Origin: Paracoccaceae bacterium
GTDB taxonomy: Bacteria > Pseudomonadota > Alphaproteobacteria > Rhodobacterales > Rhodobacteraceae
Direction: 5' to 3'
Length of the DNA stretch: 64,000 bases
NCBI GenBank assembly: GCA_027489375.1
Contig: JAIXZW010000005.1
Coordinates: forward strand, 453,100 to 517,099
Shown here: one piece after another, positions 16,226 to 25,320 of the stretch
Layout: each line of letters starts with the position of its first letter
Position numbering within the stretch: position 1 is the first letter of the stretch
Program-made: the position numbers and the translations under genes
The notes under the pieces: generated by a model
The model's database searches: none
The model's input: the letters and a program-made list of their open reading frames with translations, nothing else
What the model was told of the DNA's origin: nothing

Positions 16226-17392
16226 ATGCCAGACTCCATCCGCACCGCCGCCGCCACCGCCTTGGCCGAGGTCGAAGCCGTCACCTCCGCCCTGCTGCCC
16301 GAACCCGTGGCCGCCGTCGTCCCGCTCGACGCCGCCCCCGCCCCGCAGGCGGCAGAGATCAGGAAGCGGATGGCCGAGGTGGATTTGGCCGATGCCCAGT
16401 CGATCCTGTCCTTTGGCTCCGCCGCGCAATCGGAATTGCAGGTGATCAGTCAGGAAATGCTGACCGGCGTGCGAAACAAGGATGTCGGCCCCGCGGGTGA
16501 CAGCCTGCGCGAGATCGTCACCACCATCCGCGGTTTTTCGGCCAGCGAGCTTGACCTTGGCCGCGATCAAAGCTGGTGGGAGAAACTGATCGGCCGCGCC
16601 AAGCCGGTGGCGAAATTCGTCGCGCAATACGAACAGGTGCAGGGCCAGATCGACCGCATCACCGAAAACCTGCTGATGCACGAACACGCGCTCTTGAAGG
16701 ACATCAAGGCGCTCGACAACCTCTACGCCAAGACGCTGGCCTTCTACGACGAACTCGCCCTCTACATCGCGGCGGGCGAGGCGAAGATTGCCGAAGCCGA
16801 TGCGACCACCATCCCCGCCAGGGAAAAGGCCGTCACCGCAGCGCCCGAAGCCGATCAGGTGAAACTGGCACAGGAACTCCGCGACCTCCGCGCCGCCCGC
16901 GACGATCTCGAACGCCGCGTGCATGACCTGCGGCTGACGCGGCAGGTGACGATGCAATCCCTGCCCTCGATCCGGCTGGTGCAGGAAAATGACAAGAGCC
17001 TTGTCGCCAAGATCAACTCCACGCTGGTCAACACCGTCCCGCTTTGGGAAACCCAGCTTGCCCAAGCCGTCACCATCCAGCGCAGCAAGGACGCCGCCGA
17101 AGCGGTCCGCGATGCCAATGACCTGACGAACGAACTCCTGAAAGCCAATGCCGACAACCTGCGGCAGGCCAACAGCATCGTCCGGCAGGAAATGGAACGC
17201 GGCGTCTTCGACATCGAGGCGGTGAAAGCCGCCAACGCCACCCTCATCGCCACGATCGAAGACTCCCTGCGCATCGCCGACGAAGGCAAGACCCGCCGCG
17301 CCGCCGCCGAAAGCGATCTGCAAAAGCTCGAAGCCGATCTGCGCGACACCCTTGCCGCCGCCCGCGCCCGCCCCATACCGCCCACCTCCTGA
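16226..17392 (+). CDS. telA: TelA-like toxic-anion resistance protein
   Basis: A 388-residue cytosolic, almost wholly alpha-helical protein of the TelA/KlaA family. Visible signatures are DAQSILSFGSAAQSELQVIS (about 55-75), KPVAKFVAQYEQVQGQIDRI, and the late SIRLVQENDKSLVAKINSTL and VPLWETQLAQAV segments. Family members are linked to tellurite, antimicrobial and membrane stress tolerance, mechanism unclear. Ribosome-binding site AAAGG precedes ATG 16226. It follows the XpaC-like gene by 66 bases and precedes the lipoprotein gene by about 20, forming one transcription unit. Confidence 0.88.
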   Translation: MPDSIRTAAATALAEVEAVTSALLPEPVAAVVPLDAAPAPQAAEIRKRMAEVDLADAQSILSFGSAAQSELQVISQEMLTGVRNKDVGPAGDSLREIVTTIRGFSASELDLGRDQSWWEKLIGRAKPVAKFVAQYEQVQGQIDRITENLLMHEHALLKDIKALDNLYAKTLAFYDELALYIAAGEAKIAEADATTIPAREKAVTAAPEADQVKLAQELRDLRAARDDLERRVHDLRLTRQVTMQSLPSIRLVQENDKSLVAKINSTLVNTVPLWETQLAQAVTIQRSKDAAEAVRDANDLTNELLKANADNLRQANSIVRQEMERGVFDIEAVKAANATLIATIEDSLRIADEGKTRRAAAESDLQKLEADLRDTLAAARARPIPPTS

Positions 17393-17411
17393 CTTACCCA
17401 AGGAACGCATC

Positions 17412-18362
17412 CTGTCCACGCGCCTCGCCCCCCGCCTGCACCTGACCGGCCTCTTCCTCGCCGGTCTTGCCGCCTGTAGCCCCGCGACCGGCCCGCTTCC
17501 CGGCAGCGGCAGGCCGCCCGCCGCCCGCCCCGACAGCGTGCAAGCCAGCGCCGAGACGCCCGCCTCCGCCGCCGCCCGCGCCCATTACGCGCGGGTGCAG
17601 GCGCAGCTTCTGTCACAAGGCCTGCTGCGCACCGATGGCGGCGGCCCCGACAGCCCCTTCACCGACCGGATGCTGGCCGAAAACTTCATCCGCGTGGCGC
17701 TCTACGACGAATATGCCCGCACCGCAGGCGGACCCGTCCAGCGCACCACGGCCAGCCGCCTGCGCAAATGGGAAGCCCCCGTCCGCGTCGGCCTGCGCTT
17801 CGGCACCTCTGTTCCGCAAGACCGCCGCGCCGCCGATACCGCGCGCATCGCCTCCTTCCTCGCCCGCCTCTCGCGCCTCACCGGCCACCCCATCGGCCTG
17901 TCGGACGCCGGCCCCAATTTCATCGTCCAGATCGTCTCCGAAGACGAACGCCAAGCCTTGGGTCCCGAAATCCGCAGCTTCCTTCCCGGCCTCTCCCCGT
18001 CCGAGGTCGCGGGCATCACCCAGATGCCCCGCTCCACCTATTGCCTCGTCTACGCCATGTCCGAAGGCGCAAACGCCAGCTACACCCGCGCCTATGCGGT
18101 GATCCGGTCCGAACACCCCGACCTCCTGCGCCTCTCCTGCGTGCATGAGGAAATCGCCCAGGGCCTTGGCCTTGCCAACGACAGCCCGCTCGCCCGCCCC
18201 TCGATCTTCAACGATGACGAGGAATTCGCCCTGCTGACGAAACAGGACGAACTGATGCTCCGCATCCTCTACAACCCCGCCCTCCGCCCCGGCATGTCCG
18301 AAGATCAGGCGCGCCCCGTCATCGAACAACTCGCCACACGGCTGACAGGGGGCGAAAGCTGA
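17412..18362 (+). CDS. DUF2927 lipoprotein with HEExxQ motif and apparent CTG start
   Basis: A predicted lipoprotein of about 316 residues: basic N-terminus, hydrophobic stretch and LAAC lipobox (Cys22). The mature part matches the DUF2927 pattern, including NFIVQIVSEDERQALG, PRSTYCLVYAMSEG and CVHEEIAQGLGLANDS near the C-terminal third. HEEIAQ resembles a metallopeptidase helix lacking its second His. No ATG, GTG or TTG stands at the signal-peptide start: AAGGAA (17400-17405) is followed six bases later by CTG at 17412. A TTG at 17352 would put 20 Pro-rich residues before the signal peptide, which is less credible. Linked to telA and the SPFH gene. Confidence 0.75.
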   Translation: MSTRLAPRLHLTGLFLAGLAACSPATGPLPGSGRPPAARPDSVQASAETPASAAARAHYARVQAQLLSQGLLRTDGGGPDSPFTDRMLAENFIRVALYDEYARTAGGPVQRTTASRLRKWEAPVRVGLRFGTSVPQDRRAADTARIASFLARLSRLTGHPIGLSDAGPNFIVQIVSEDERQALGPEIRSFLPGLSPSEVAGITQMPRSTYCLVYAMSEGANASYTRAYAVIRSEHPDLLRLSCVHEEIAQGLGLANDSPLARPSIFNDDEEFALLTKQDELMLRILYNPALRPGMSEDQARPVIEQLATRLTGGES

Positions 18363-18370
18363 CCGCAGGG

Positions 18371-18416
18371 GCAAATTTCTTCGAAGAAATTCGCAAATTC
18401 GTCCGAACGAATTTGC
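18371..18416. repeat. Paired TTCGAA-type palindromes
   Basis: Two adjacent self-complementary segments between the DUF2927 and SPFH genes: an 18-base perfect palindrome centred on CTTCGAAG (18374-18391) and a GCAAATTCGT/ACGAATTTGC hairpin (18393-18416). The same arrangement recurs at 33917 and 42689. It probably gives partial termination or mRNA end protection inside the cassette. Confidence 0.7.
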
Positions 18417-18529
18417 GGCCAGCCCGTCACGCAGAATTCATGGCCCCGCGCCACATCTCATGCGTGCGTTGCCGGTCGTGCAGGCTTATGCTGGCAAACG
18501 TGCAGGTTTCCATAAGGTAGGGTCAGGGA

Positions 18530-19624
18530 ATGGTCTTCGATTTCCTCCGCGGCGAATTCATCGACGTCATCGACTGGACCGATGACACCCGCGACACGAT
18601 GGTCTGGCGCTTCGAACGCCACGGCAACGCGATCAAATACGGCGCGAAGCTGACCGTGCGCGAAGGGCAGGCCGCCGTCTTCATCCACGAAGGCCAGCTT
18701 GCCGACACCTTCGGCCCCGGCCTTTACATGCTCGAAACCAACAACCTGCCCTTGCTCACCACGCTCCAGCACTGGGACCACGGCTTCAACTCGCCCTTCA
18801 AATCCGAGGTCTATTTCGTCTCCACCACCCGTTTCAACGACCTGAAATGGGGCACGAAAAACCCGATCATCTGCCGCGATCCCGAATTCGGCCCCGTGCG
18901 CCTGCGCGCCTTCGGCACCTATTCCATGCGCGTCTCGGACCCTGCCGTGTTCCTGAAAGAAATCGTCGGCACCGATGGCGAATTCACCGCCGACGAGGTG
19001 TCGGACCAGATCCGCAACGTGATCGTGCAAGCCTTCAGCCAGATCATCGCCAAGGCGGGCATCCCCGTGCTCGACATGGCGGGCAACACGGGCGAGCTTG
19101 GCAAGCTTGTCGCAGGCGCGATCAACCCCACCATCGCGGGCTACGGCCTGACCCTGCCCGAATTCTACATCGAGAACATCTCGCTCCCCGAAGAGGTCGA
19201 AGCCGCGCTCGACAAGCGCACCTCGGTCGGCATCGCGGGCGATCTGAACAAATACATGCAGTTTTCCGCGGCCGAGGCGATGGGCAAGGGCGGCTCGGGC
19301 GGCGACGCCATGACCGCGGGCATCGGTGCCGCGATGGGCATGCAAATGGCGCAGAACCTCGGCCCGTGGGGCGCGAAACCCGCCGCCGCAGGGGCAACCC
19401 CGCCCCCGCCCCCCGCAACCACGGGCCGCACATGGCACATCGCCAAGGATGGCGCCACCACCGGCCCGTTCGCCGAAGCCGACCTTCCCGCCATGATTGC
19501 CGCCGGAACCCTGACCCGCGCCAGCATGGTCTGGTCCGAGGGGATGGAGGGCTGGAAACCCGCCGCCGACACCGACCTCGCGTCGCTCTTCCGCACCACC
19601 CCGCCGCCGCCGCCCGGAGCCTAA
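18530..19624 (+). CDS. SPFH-domain protein with C-terminal GYF_2 domain (YdjI/virion-core-like)
   Basis: A 364-residue cytosolic protein. Residues about 20-235 form an SPFH/Band-7-type domain of the YdjI group (VREGQAAVFIHEGQLADTF, GTYSMRVSDPAVFLKEIVG, LPEFYIENISLPEEVEAALD). A Gly/Ala/Met-rich linker and a Pro run follow, then a GYF_2/DUF4339 domain at about 300-355 (WHIAKDGATTGPFAEADL, MVWSEGMEGWKP), commonly a protein-interaction module. In Bacillus, YdjI works with YdjG/YdjH and PspA at the membrane. It is two bases upstream of the zinc-ribbon gene, so certainly co-transcribed. Confidence 0.85.
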   Translation: MVFDFLRGEFIDVIDWTDDTRDTMVWRFERHGNAIKYGAKLTVREGQAAVFIHEGQLADTFGPGLYMLETNNLPLLTTLQHWDHGFNSPFKSEVYFVSTTRFNDLKWGTKNPIICRDPEFGPVRLRAFGTYSMRVSDPAVFLKEIVGTDGEFTADEVSDQIRNVIVQAFSQIIAKAGIPVLDMAGNTGELGKLVAGAINPTIAGYGLTLPEFYIENISLPEEVEAALDKRTSVGIAGDLNKYMQFSAAEAMGKGGSGGDAMTAGIGAAMGMQMAQNLGPWGAKPAAAGATPPPPPATTGRTWHIAKDGATTGPFAEADLPAMIAAGTLTRASMVWSEGMEGWKPAADTDLASLFRTTPPPPPGA

Positions 19625-19626
19625 GG

Positions 19627-20703
19627 ATGCCCGACCAGCACTGGCCCTGCGCGCAATGCGGGGCCGACCTGCGCTTCGTTCCGGGCGCGACCGAGTTGAA
19701 ATGCGACCACTGCGGCCACATCCAGCCGATCCCCGCCCGCCCCAAGGCACGGGCCTTGGGCGAAATCGCCCTGTCCCGCGGCTTGGCCGATGACCTGACC
19801 GAGGCGCAGACCCAATCCGTCCAGTCCACGCCCTGCCCGAATTGCGGGGCGCTGGTGGAATTCAAGGGCGCGGAACACGCCACCCGATGCCCCTTCTGCG
19901 CCACCCCCGTCGTCACCACGACCGGAGAGACGCGCAAGATCAAACCGCAAGCCGTCTTGCCCTTCGTCCTGTCGGAAGCACAGGCGCGGCAGGCGATGAC
20001 CGACTGGCTCGGCTCGCTCTGGTTCGCACCCAACGGCTTGCAGGAATATGCCCGCAAGGGGCGGGCGCTGTCGGGCCTCTATGTCCCCTACTGGACCTTC
20101 GATGCGGACACCCGCTCCAGCTATCGCGGGGCGCGGGGGGACCACTATTACACCACCGAAACCTATGTCTCGGACGGCAAGACCCGCACGCGGCAAGTCC
20201 AGCACACCCGCTGGTCCGCCGCTTCGGGCCGCGTGGCGCGGGATTTCGACGATGTGCTGGTGCTCGCCAGCCAGAGCCTGCCGCGCGACTACACCGACGC
20301 GCTCGCCCCTTGGGACCTGTCGGCGCTCGAACCCTATGACGCCGACTACCTCGCCGGTTTCACCGCCGAGGGCTATACTGTTCCCTTGGCCGACGGCCAC
20401 GCCATCGGCCGCGAGGTGATGGAAGGCGTGATCGAAAGGGACGTGCGCCGCGACATCGGCGGCGACGAACAGCGCGTCGACCACGTGGACACCGACTGGT
20501 CGGCGGAAACCTTCAAGCACATCCTGCTGCCGATCTGGATGGCCGCCTATCGCTATAATGGCCGCGCCTATCGCTTCGTCGTGAACGGCCAGACCGGCAA
20601 GGTGCAGGGCGAACGCCCGTGGTCCAAGTGGAAGATCGCCTTCGCCGTGCTGCTCGTCCTGATCGCGGCGGGTGTCTTTTTCGCGCTGAACCAGAACCGC
20701 TAG
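19627..20703 (+). CDS. Zinc-ribbon membrane-anchored protein (YdjG-like)
   Basis: A 358-residue protein with two N-terminal zinc ribbons: Cys8/Cys11/Cys26/Cys29 and Cys70/Cys73/Cys88/Cys91 (CAQCG...CDHCG and CPNCG...CPFC). A beta-rich central domain (GLYVPYWTFDADTRSSYRGA onward) and a single C-terminal membrane helix (about 336-352) follow, so it is tail-anchored with the ribbons in the cytosol. Such proteins are often misnamed helicase or primosomal; there is no helicase motif here. Start ATG 19627 overlaps the spacing after the SPFH stop. Likely the membrane receptor of the SPFH protein, by analogy with Bacillus YdjG. Confidence 0.8.
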   Translation: MPDQHWPCAQCGADLRFVPGATELKCDHCGHIQPIPARPKARALGEIALSRGLADDLTEAQTQSVQSTPCPNCGALVEFKGAEHATRCPFCATPVVTTTGETRKIKPQAVLPFVLSEAQARQAMTDWLGSLWFAPNGLQEYARKGRALSGLYVPYWTFDADTRSSYRGARGDHYYTTETYVSDGKTRTRQVQHTRWSAASGRVARDFDDVLVLASQSLPRDYTDALAPWDLSALEPYDADYLAGFTAEGYTVPLADGHAIGREVMEGVIERDVRRDIGGDEQRVDHVDTDWSAETFKHILLPIWMAAYRYNGRAYRFVVNGQTGKVQGERPWSKWKIAFAVLLVLIAAGVFFALNQNR

Positions 20704-20728
20704 GGTCGCGCCTGCGGCATCGGTCGCA

Positions 20729-20796
20729 CGGGGGGCTGTCTGCCCCCCACGGCCTGACGGCCTCCCCCCGAGGATATTTGGGCAAGCGTGAAAGGG
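20729..20796 (-). repeat. Dispersed intergenic repeat, near-identical to 8041-8105
   Basis: Read on the minus strand: GCTTGCCCAAATATCCTC, GGGGGG, GGCCGTCAGGCCGT, then a GGGGGGC/GCCCCCC hairpin. It follows the zinc-ribbon gene and probably terminates the cassette. Confidence 0.75.
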
Positions 20797-20823
20797 GCGA
20801 AGGGAGCGAAGGGAGCGAAGGGA
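20797..20823 (+). repeat. Three tandem 9-base repeats
   Basis: GCGAAGGGA repeated three times without interruption, directly after the dispersed element. Small simple-sequence array, potentially variable in copy number. Confidence 0.85.
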
Positions 20824-20825
20824 GC

Positions 20826-20890
20826 GCGCGTTAACCTTAACGCGCTGTCAACCTGTCGTGCAGCGCGTCTGCATCATCCGTGCATCGCGG
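20826..20890 (+). repeat. TTAACG palindrome plus TGCATC motif
   Basis: GCGCGTTAA/TTAACGCGC palindrome (20826-20845), then TCTGCATCATCCGTGCAT (20867-20884). This is a lone relative of the 80-base repeats at 39397-39737. It lies about 80 bases upstream of purC and may affect its expression. Confidence 0.55.
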
Positions 20891-20965
20891 TTTCGCCCTT
20901 GCGGCGCTTGACATGGCCCCCCTTGCGCCGCATCACGCGCCATCGCCAGACACGGGGGAAAACCG

Positions 20966-21922
20966 ATGATCGACCTGACGCGCGTCCTGACCGAGGCCCG
21001 GATTCCCGAACTGCCGAACCCCTATTTCGGCAAGGTCCGCGACTGCTACGACCTGCCCGACGACACCCGCATCCTGATCTCCTCCGACCGCATCTCGGCC
21101 TTCGACCGCATCCTCGCCGCCATCCCGTTCAAGGGCCAAGTGTTGACCCAAACAGCGAAATTCTGGTTCGAGGCGACCGCCGACATCTGCGCCAACCACG
21201 TGCTCTCCTACCCCGACCCCAATGTGGTGATCGGCAAGCGCCTGACCATCCTGCCCGTCGAAATCGTCGTGCGCGGCTATCTGGCGGGGACCACCGGAAC
21301 CTCGGTCCTGACGCTGTACAAACAGGGGCAGCGGGCGATGTACGGCCATGTCCTGCCCGACGGGTTGCGCGACAATCAGGCCCTGCCGCAGCCGATCATC
21401 ACCCCGACCTCCAAGGCCTTCGACGGTGGCCATGACGAACCCCTGACCGCGCAAGAAATTGTTTCGCAAGGGCTTCTTACCCAAGCCCAATGGGACGAGG
21501 TGTCTGCGAAAGCCCTCGCCCTCTTTGCCCGCGGGCAGAAGATGGCCGCCGAACGGGGGCTGATCCTCGTCGATACGAAATACGAATTCGGCACCGACGC
21601 GGCGGGCAACATCCTGATCGCCGACGAAATCCACACCCCCGATTCCAGCCGCTACTGGCTCGCCTCCGGCTACGCCGAGGCTTTTGCCGCAGGCACCCGC
21701 CCGCCCTCCTTTGACAAGGACGTGATCCGCGCCTGGGTCGCCGCCCGCTGCGACCCCTATCACGACCCGATCCCCGAAATCCCCGCCGAGATGATCGCCC
21801 GCACCGCGCAGGTCTATATCGACGCCTTCGAGGCGATCACCGGCCAGACCTTCGTCCCCGACACGAGCGGAGCGACCCCGCTTGACCGCGTGCGTGCGAA
21901 CCTGACACCGTATTTCCGCTGA
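20966..21922 (+). CDS. purC: Phosphoribosylaminoimidazole-succinocarboxamide synthase
   Basis: ATP-dependent ligation of aspartate to CAIR in purine synthesis. The 318-residue protein is the longer (eukaryote-like) SAICAR synthetase form, with [22 protein letters not shown] start motif, the [16 protein letters not shown] [10 protein letters not shown] segment, and [14 protein letters not shown] LVDTKYEFG plus [12 protein letters not shown] signature near residues 195-230. It stands apart from other pur genes. ATG at 20966 behind a GGGGGAAAA site. Confidence 0.95.
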   Translation: MIDLTRVLTEARIPELPNPYFGKVRDCYDLPDDTRILISSDRISAFDRILAAIPFKGQVLTQTAKFWFEATADICANHVLSYPDPNVVIGKRLTILPVEIVVRGYLAGTTGTSVLTLYKQGQRAMYGHVLPDGLRDNQALPQPIITPTSKAFDGGHDEPLTAQEIVSQGLLTQAQWDEVSAKALALFARGQKMAAERGLILVDTKYEFGTDAAGNILIADEIHTPDSSRYWLASGYAEAFAAGTRPPSFDKDVIRAWVAARCDPYHDPIPEIPAEMIARTAQVYIDAFEAITGQTFVPDTSGATPLDRVRANLTPYFR

Positions 21923-21980
21923 CTGTTTGCGCTAACATGGCCCGATGCGCTAAGGTCGCCGCAACCGAAAGGAGCCGGAA

Positions 21981-22904
21981 ATGATTCTCAGCTGTGGCGA
22001 AGCCCTGATCGACATGTTGCCCCGCACCACCACGCTGGGCGAACCCGCCTTTTCGCCCTATGCGGGCGGGGCCGTGTTCAACACCGCCATCGCGCTTGGT
22101 CGCCTTGGCGCGCCCTCGGCCCTCTTTTCCGGCATTTCCAACGACATGCTCGGCCAGATCCTGACCGAGACGCTCGAAGCGTCCAAGGTGGACACGCGAT
22201 ATTGCGCCCGCTCAGACCGGCCCACCACCGTGGCCTTCGTCAAGCTGGTCGATGGTCAGGCGACCTATGCCTTCTATGACGAAAACACCGCCGGACGGCT
22301 TTTGTCGCCAGATCAGCTTCCCGACCTTCCCGCCAGCGTGAGCACGCTCTTCTTCGGCGGCATCTCCCTTGTGAACGACCCCGCCGCCAGCACCTACGAG
22401 GCGCTGCAAACCCGCGAATCCGCGACCCGCGTGACGATGATCGACCCCAACATCCGCCCCGGTTTCATCGCCGGGAAAGAGGCCGCATACCGCGCCCGCA
22501 TCGAACGGATGATCGCCCGCGCCGATATCGTGAAACTGTCGGACGAAGACCTGCATTGGCTGATGGGGGCGGGCGACATCGCTACCCTTGCCCGCCAAAT
22601 CCTTGAAACCGGGCCGAAACTCGTCTTCATCACCGAAGGCGCCGCGGGGGCCCGCGCCATCACCGCCACGCAAAACCGCTTCGTCGCGGCAACGAAAGTG
22701 ACCGTCGCCGATACCGTCGGCGCGGGTGACACCTTCAACGCGGGCGCACTTTGCGCGCTCCACGAAGCGGGCGTCCTGACCAAAGCCGCCCTTGCGAACG
22801 TGTCGGACGAAACGCTCGACGCTGCCCTGACCCTCGGCACCCGCTCCGCTGCCGTGACCGTCTCGCGCCCCGGCGCGAACCCGCCTTGGCGACAGGAGCT
22901 GTGA
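21981..22904 (+). CDS. PfkB-family sugar kinase (fructokinase-like)
   Basis: A 307-residue ribokinase-superfamily kinase, cytosolic. N-terminal [10 protein letters not shown] and [17 protein letters not shown] (substrate-binding GG), and the PfkB signature 2 with catalytic Asp in [14 protein letters not shown] near 250. [22 protein letters not shown] fits fructokinase sugar contacts; 2-keto-3-deoxygluconate kinase is the alternative. AAAGGAG precedes ATG 21981. The stop shares bases with the dtd start (GTGA), so the two genes are translationally coupled. Confidence 0.85.
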   Translation: MILSCGEALIDMLPRTTTLGEPAFSPYAGGAVFNTAIALGRLGAPSALFSGISNDMLGQILTETLEASKVDTRYCARSDRPTTVAFVKLVDGQATYAFYDENTAGRLLSPDQLPDLPASVSTLFFGGISLVNDPAASTYEALQTRESATRVTMIDPNIRPGFIAGKEAAYRARIERMIARADIVKLSDEDLHWLMGAGDIATLARQILETGPKLVFITEGAAGARAITATQNRFVAATKVTVADTVGAGDTFNAGALCALHEAGVLTKAALANVSDETLDAALTLGTRSAAVTVSRPGANPPWRQEL

Positions 22905-23335
22905 GGGCGCTTCTCCAACGCGTCAGCACGGCCTCCGTCACCGTCGATGGCGCGGTGACGGGCGAAATCGGCGCGGGCCTCCTCATCCTCATCTGCGCGA
23001 TGGAGGGGGATACCGACGCGCAGGCCCGCCAGATGGCCGCGAAGATCGCCAAGATGCGCATCTTCAAGGACGATCAGGGCAAGATGAACCTGTCCGTCCG
23101 CGACGTGGGCGGAGCCGCCCTCATCGTCTCGCAATTCACCCTCGCCGCCGACCTGCGCGGCAACCGCCCCGGCTTTTCCACCGCCGCCAAACCCGACGAA
23201 GGCCGCCGCCTCTACGAGCTGTTCAGCCAGTCCATGCGGGACGAGGGCATCCCCGTGGCCAACGGCATCTTCGCCGCCGACATGGCCGTGTCACTGGTCA
23301 ACGACGGCCCCGTGACGATCTGGGTCGAGCTTTAG
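22901..23335 (+). CDS. dtd: D-aminoacyl-tRNA deacylase
   Basis: Hydrolyses D-aminoacyl-tRNA to keep D-amino acids and glycine mischarging out of translation. At 144 residues it has both diagnostic active-site motifs, SQFTL (residues 77-81) and NDGPVTI near the C-terminus. It starts at GTG 22901 within the kinase stop region (4-base overlap), behind AGGAG. The end abuts the convergent acyl-CoA synthetase gene, with four shared bases. Confidence 0.95.
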   Translation: MRALLQRVSTASVTVDGAVTGEIGAGLLILICAMEGDTDAQARQMAAKIAKMRIFKDDQGKMNLSVRDVGGAALIVSQFTLAADLRGNRPGFSTAAKPDEGRRLYELFSQSMRDEGIPVANGIFAADMAVSLVNDGPVTIWVEL

Positions 23336-25218
23336 ACCCGTTCCCAAGCGGGGGTGAACGCCCCCAGCACCGCCCGCAACGCGGCATCCTCCACCGCAGC
23401 GTCACAGGCGATCTGCGCCACCAGCCCGCGCTTCTTGTCCTCGACCACCGCCGCGACACGGGCCGGAACACCCGCCCCCGACAGGGCCGCGTCATAGACC
23501 CGCGCAATCGCCAACCGCCGCAAGTCCGGCTTGAACACCTTGCCCACCGCCGTTTTCGGCAATTCGCCCAGCACCTCGATGTATTTCGGCACCGCCGCCC
23601 GCTCGGCAATATGCTGGCCGGCAAAGTCGAGCAGCTCGGCCACCTTCGCCTCATGCCCCTTCACCAACTCGACATAGGCGCAAGGCAGCTCGCCCGCATG
23701 GGCATCGGGCTGGCCGATCGCGCCGACCATCGCCACCGCCTCGTGCTTCATCAGCGCCTCCTCGATCACGGCGGGGTCGATGTTGTGGCCACCACGGATG
23801 ATCAGATCCTTCGCCCGCCCCGTGATGAAGACATACCCGTCCGCATCCACGCGGCCCAGATCGCCCGTCCGCAGGAACCGCCCCTCGGCAAAGAGGTCGC
23901 GGTTCTTGTCCACTTCGGTATAGGTCGATCCTTCGTAAACCCCCGGATTGGCGACACAAATCTCGCCCACCTCATCCACCGCGCATTCGCGGAAGCCTTC
24001 GGGCGTCTTTTGCAGGATCCGCAGGTGCGTATAGGGAAAGGGCAGCCCGACCGAGCCGATCTTCTTCTCGCCCTCGGGCGGGTTCACGGCCACCAGACAG
24101 GTGCATTCCGTCAGCCCGTAGCCTTCGATGATGTCGATCCCCGTGGCCTTCTTGAAACGGCTGTAAAGCTCCACGGGCAGCGCGGCCGACCCCGAAAAGG
24201 CGCTTTTCAGGCTGCCGATATCGGCATCTATGGGCCGCTGCATCAGCGCGGCAAGGGCCGTCGGCACGGTGATGAGGTAAGTGCAGCGCCAGCGTTCGAC
24301 CAGCTTCCACAGATTGTCCATCACCCCCGCCCCGCGATAGCCCGCAGGCGTGGGAAAGACGACATGCGCGCCCGAGGCGATCATCGACATCAGGATCGGA
24401 TAGGCGGCAAAGACATGGAACAGCGGCAGCGGGCACATCACCACATCTTCCGGCTTGAACAGCAACCGCTGCCCGAGCCAGCCGTTGTAGACCATCCCCG
24501 AAACCTTGTGCTGCGCCACCTTGGGCATCCCCGTGGTGCCGCCGGTGTGGAAATAGGCGGCAACCCGATCCTCGCGCCCTTCGGTGAAGTCCAGCGCATC
24601 GGCACGGTGCCGCGCCACCTCGGCCTGCCAGTCCTTGACCACGGCGCTATGTGTGACGGGGTTCTTGGGGCGGACCAGCGGCACGATCCACGACTTCGGC
24701 GGGGTCAGGTAGCGCAAAAGGTCCACTTCCAGCACCAGCCGGACCGAGGGCGCATGCTTCACCGCCTCGGCCACCTTCTGCGCCACATCGGTCTTGGGAA
24801 AAGCCTTCAGCGTGACGACGGCCTTGGCCCCCGTCTCGCGCAGGATGGCGCTGATCTGGCTTGCCTCCAGCAGCGGGTTGATCGGGTTGACGATCCCCGC
24901 CACCATCCCGCCCAGCAGCACCACCGCCGTCTCGAGGCAATTGGGCAGCGCATAGGCGACCACGTCCCGCTCGCCCACGCCATGCGCCCGCAGCATGTTC
25001 GCGGCCTGCGTCACCTGCCGGTGCAGCGCGGCCCATGTCAGCGTGACCGCCTTGTCCTTCGGCCCCGACAGGATCTGGTAGCTGATCGCGGGCCGCGTCC
25101 CATGCGCATCCCGCGTGCGGGTCAGGAATTCGTGCATGGTCCGCGCCACATCGCGCCGGTCCCAAGGCATCTCCGCCTCGATCGCCTTCAAATCCGCGAG
25201 ATTCTGGAAAGACCCCAA
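23332..25218 (-). CDS. Acyl-CoA synthetase (AMP-forming)
   Basis: Activates a carboxylic acid to its acyl-CoA via an adenylate. About 628 residues with the ANL-superfamily motifs: [16 protein letters not shown] (phosphate loop), [32 protein letters not shown] hinge and a C-terminal [13 protein letters not shown] with the catalytic Lys. Substrate unknown; the size suggests medium/long chain or aromatic acids. There is no ATG at the front: TTG 25218 behind AAAGGGGGG gives the [19 protein letters not shown] start seen in relatives; TTG 25296 is the longer alternative. Confidence 0.9.
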   Translation of the reverse strand: MGSFQNLADLKAIEAEMPWDRRDVARTMHEFLTRTRDAHGTRPAISYQILSGPKDKAVTLTWAALHRQVTQAANMLRAHGVGERDVVAYALPNCLETAVVLLGGMVAGIVNPINPLLEASQISAILRETGAKAVVTLKAFPKTDVAQKVAEAVKHAPSVRLVLEVDLLRYLTPPKSWIVPLVRPKNPVTHSAVVKDWQAEVARHRADALDFTEGREDRVAAYFHTGGTTGMPKVAQHKVSGMVYNGWLGQRLLFKPEDVVMCPLPLFHVFAAYPILMSMIASGAHVVFPTPAGYRGAGVMDNLWKLVERWRCTYLITVPTALAALMQRPIDADIGSLKSAFSGSAALPVELYSRFKKATGIDIIEGYGLTECTCLVAVNPPEGEKKIGSVGLPFPYTHLRILQKTPEGFRECAVDEVGEICVANPGVYEGSTYTEVDKNRDLFAEGRFLRTGDLGRVDADGYVFITGRAKDLIIRGGHNIDPAVIEEALMKHEAVAMVGAIGQPDAHAGELPCAYVELVKGHEAKVAELLDFAGQHIAERAAVPKYIEVLGELPKTAVGKVFKPDLRRLAIARVYDAALSGAGVPARVAAVVEDKKRGLVAQIACDAAVEDAALRAVLGAFTPAWERV

Positions 25219-25320
25219 GACGCACCCCCCTTTCGGCCCCGCATGTTCCCGCAGGTGCCGTTGCGTAAGGATGGGGTCAAAGAGCCCCTGCCGCAAGGCG
25301 CGGACGGGAATTTCGCAGCC

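Noticed and set aside
18847..19626. Long upstream extension of the zinc-ribbon gene through the SPFH gene.
   Set aside because: It is a different frame of the SPFH gene; the zinc-ribbon protein begins naturally at ATG 19627.
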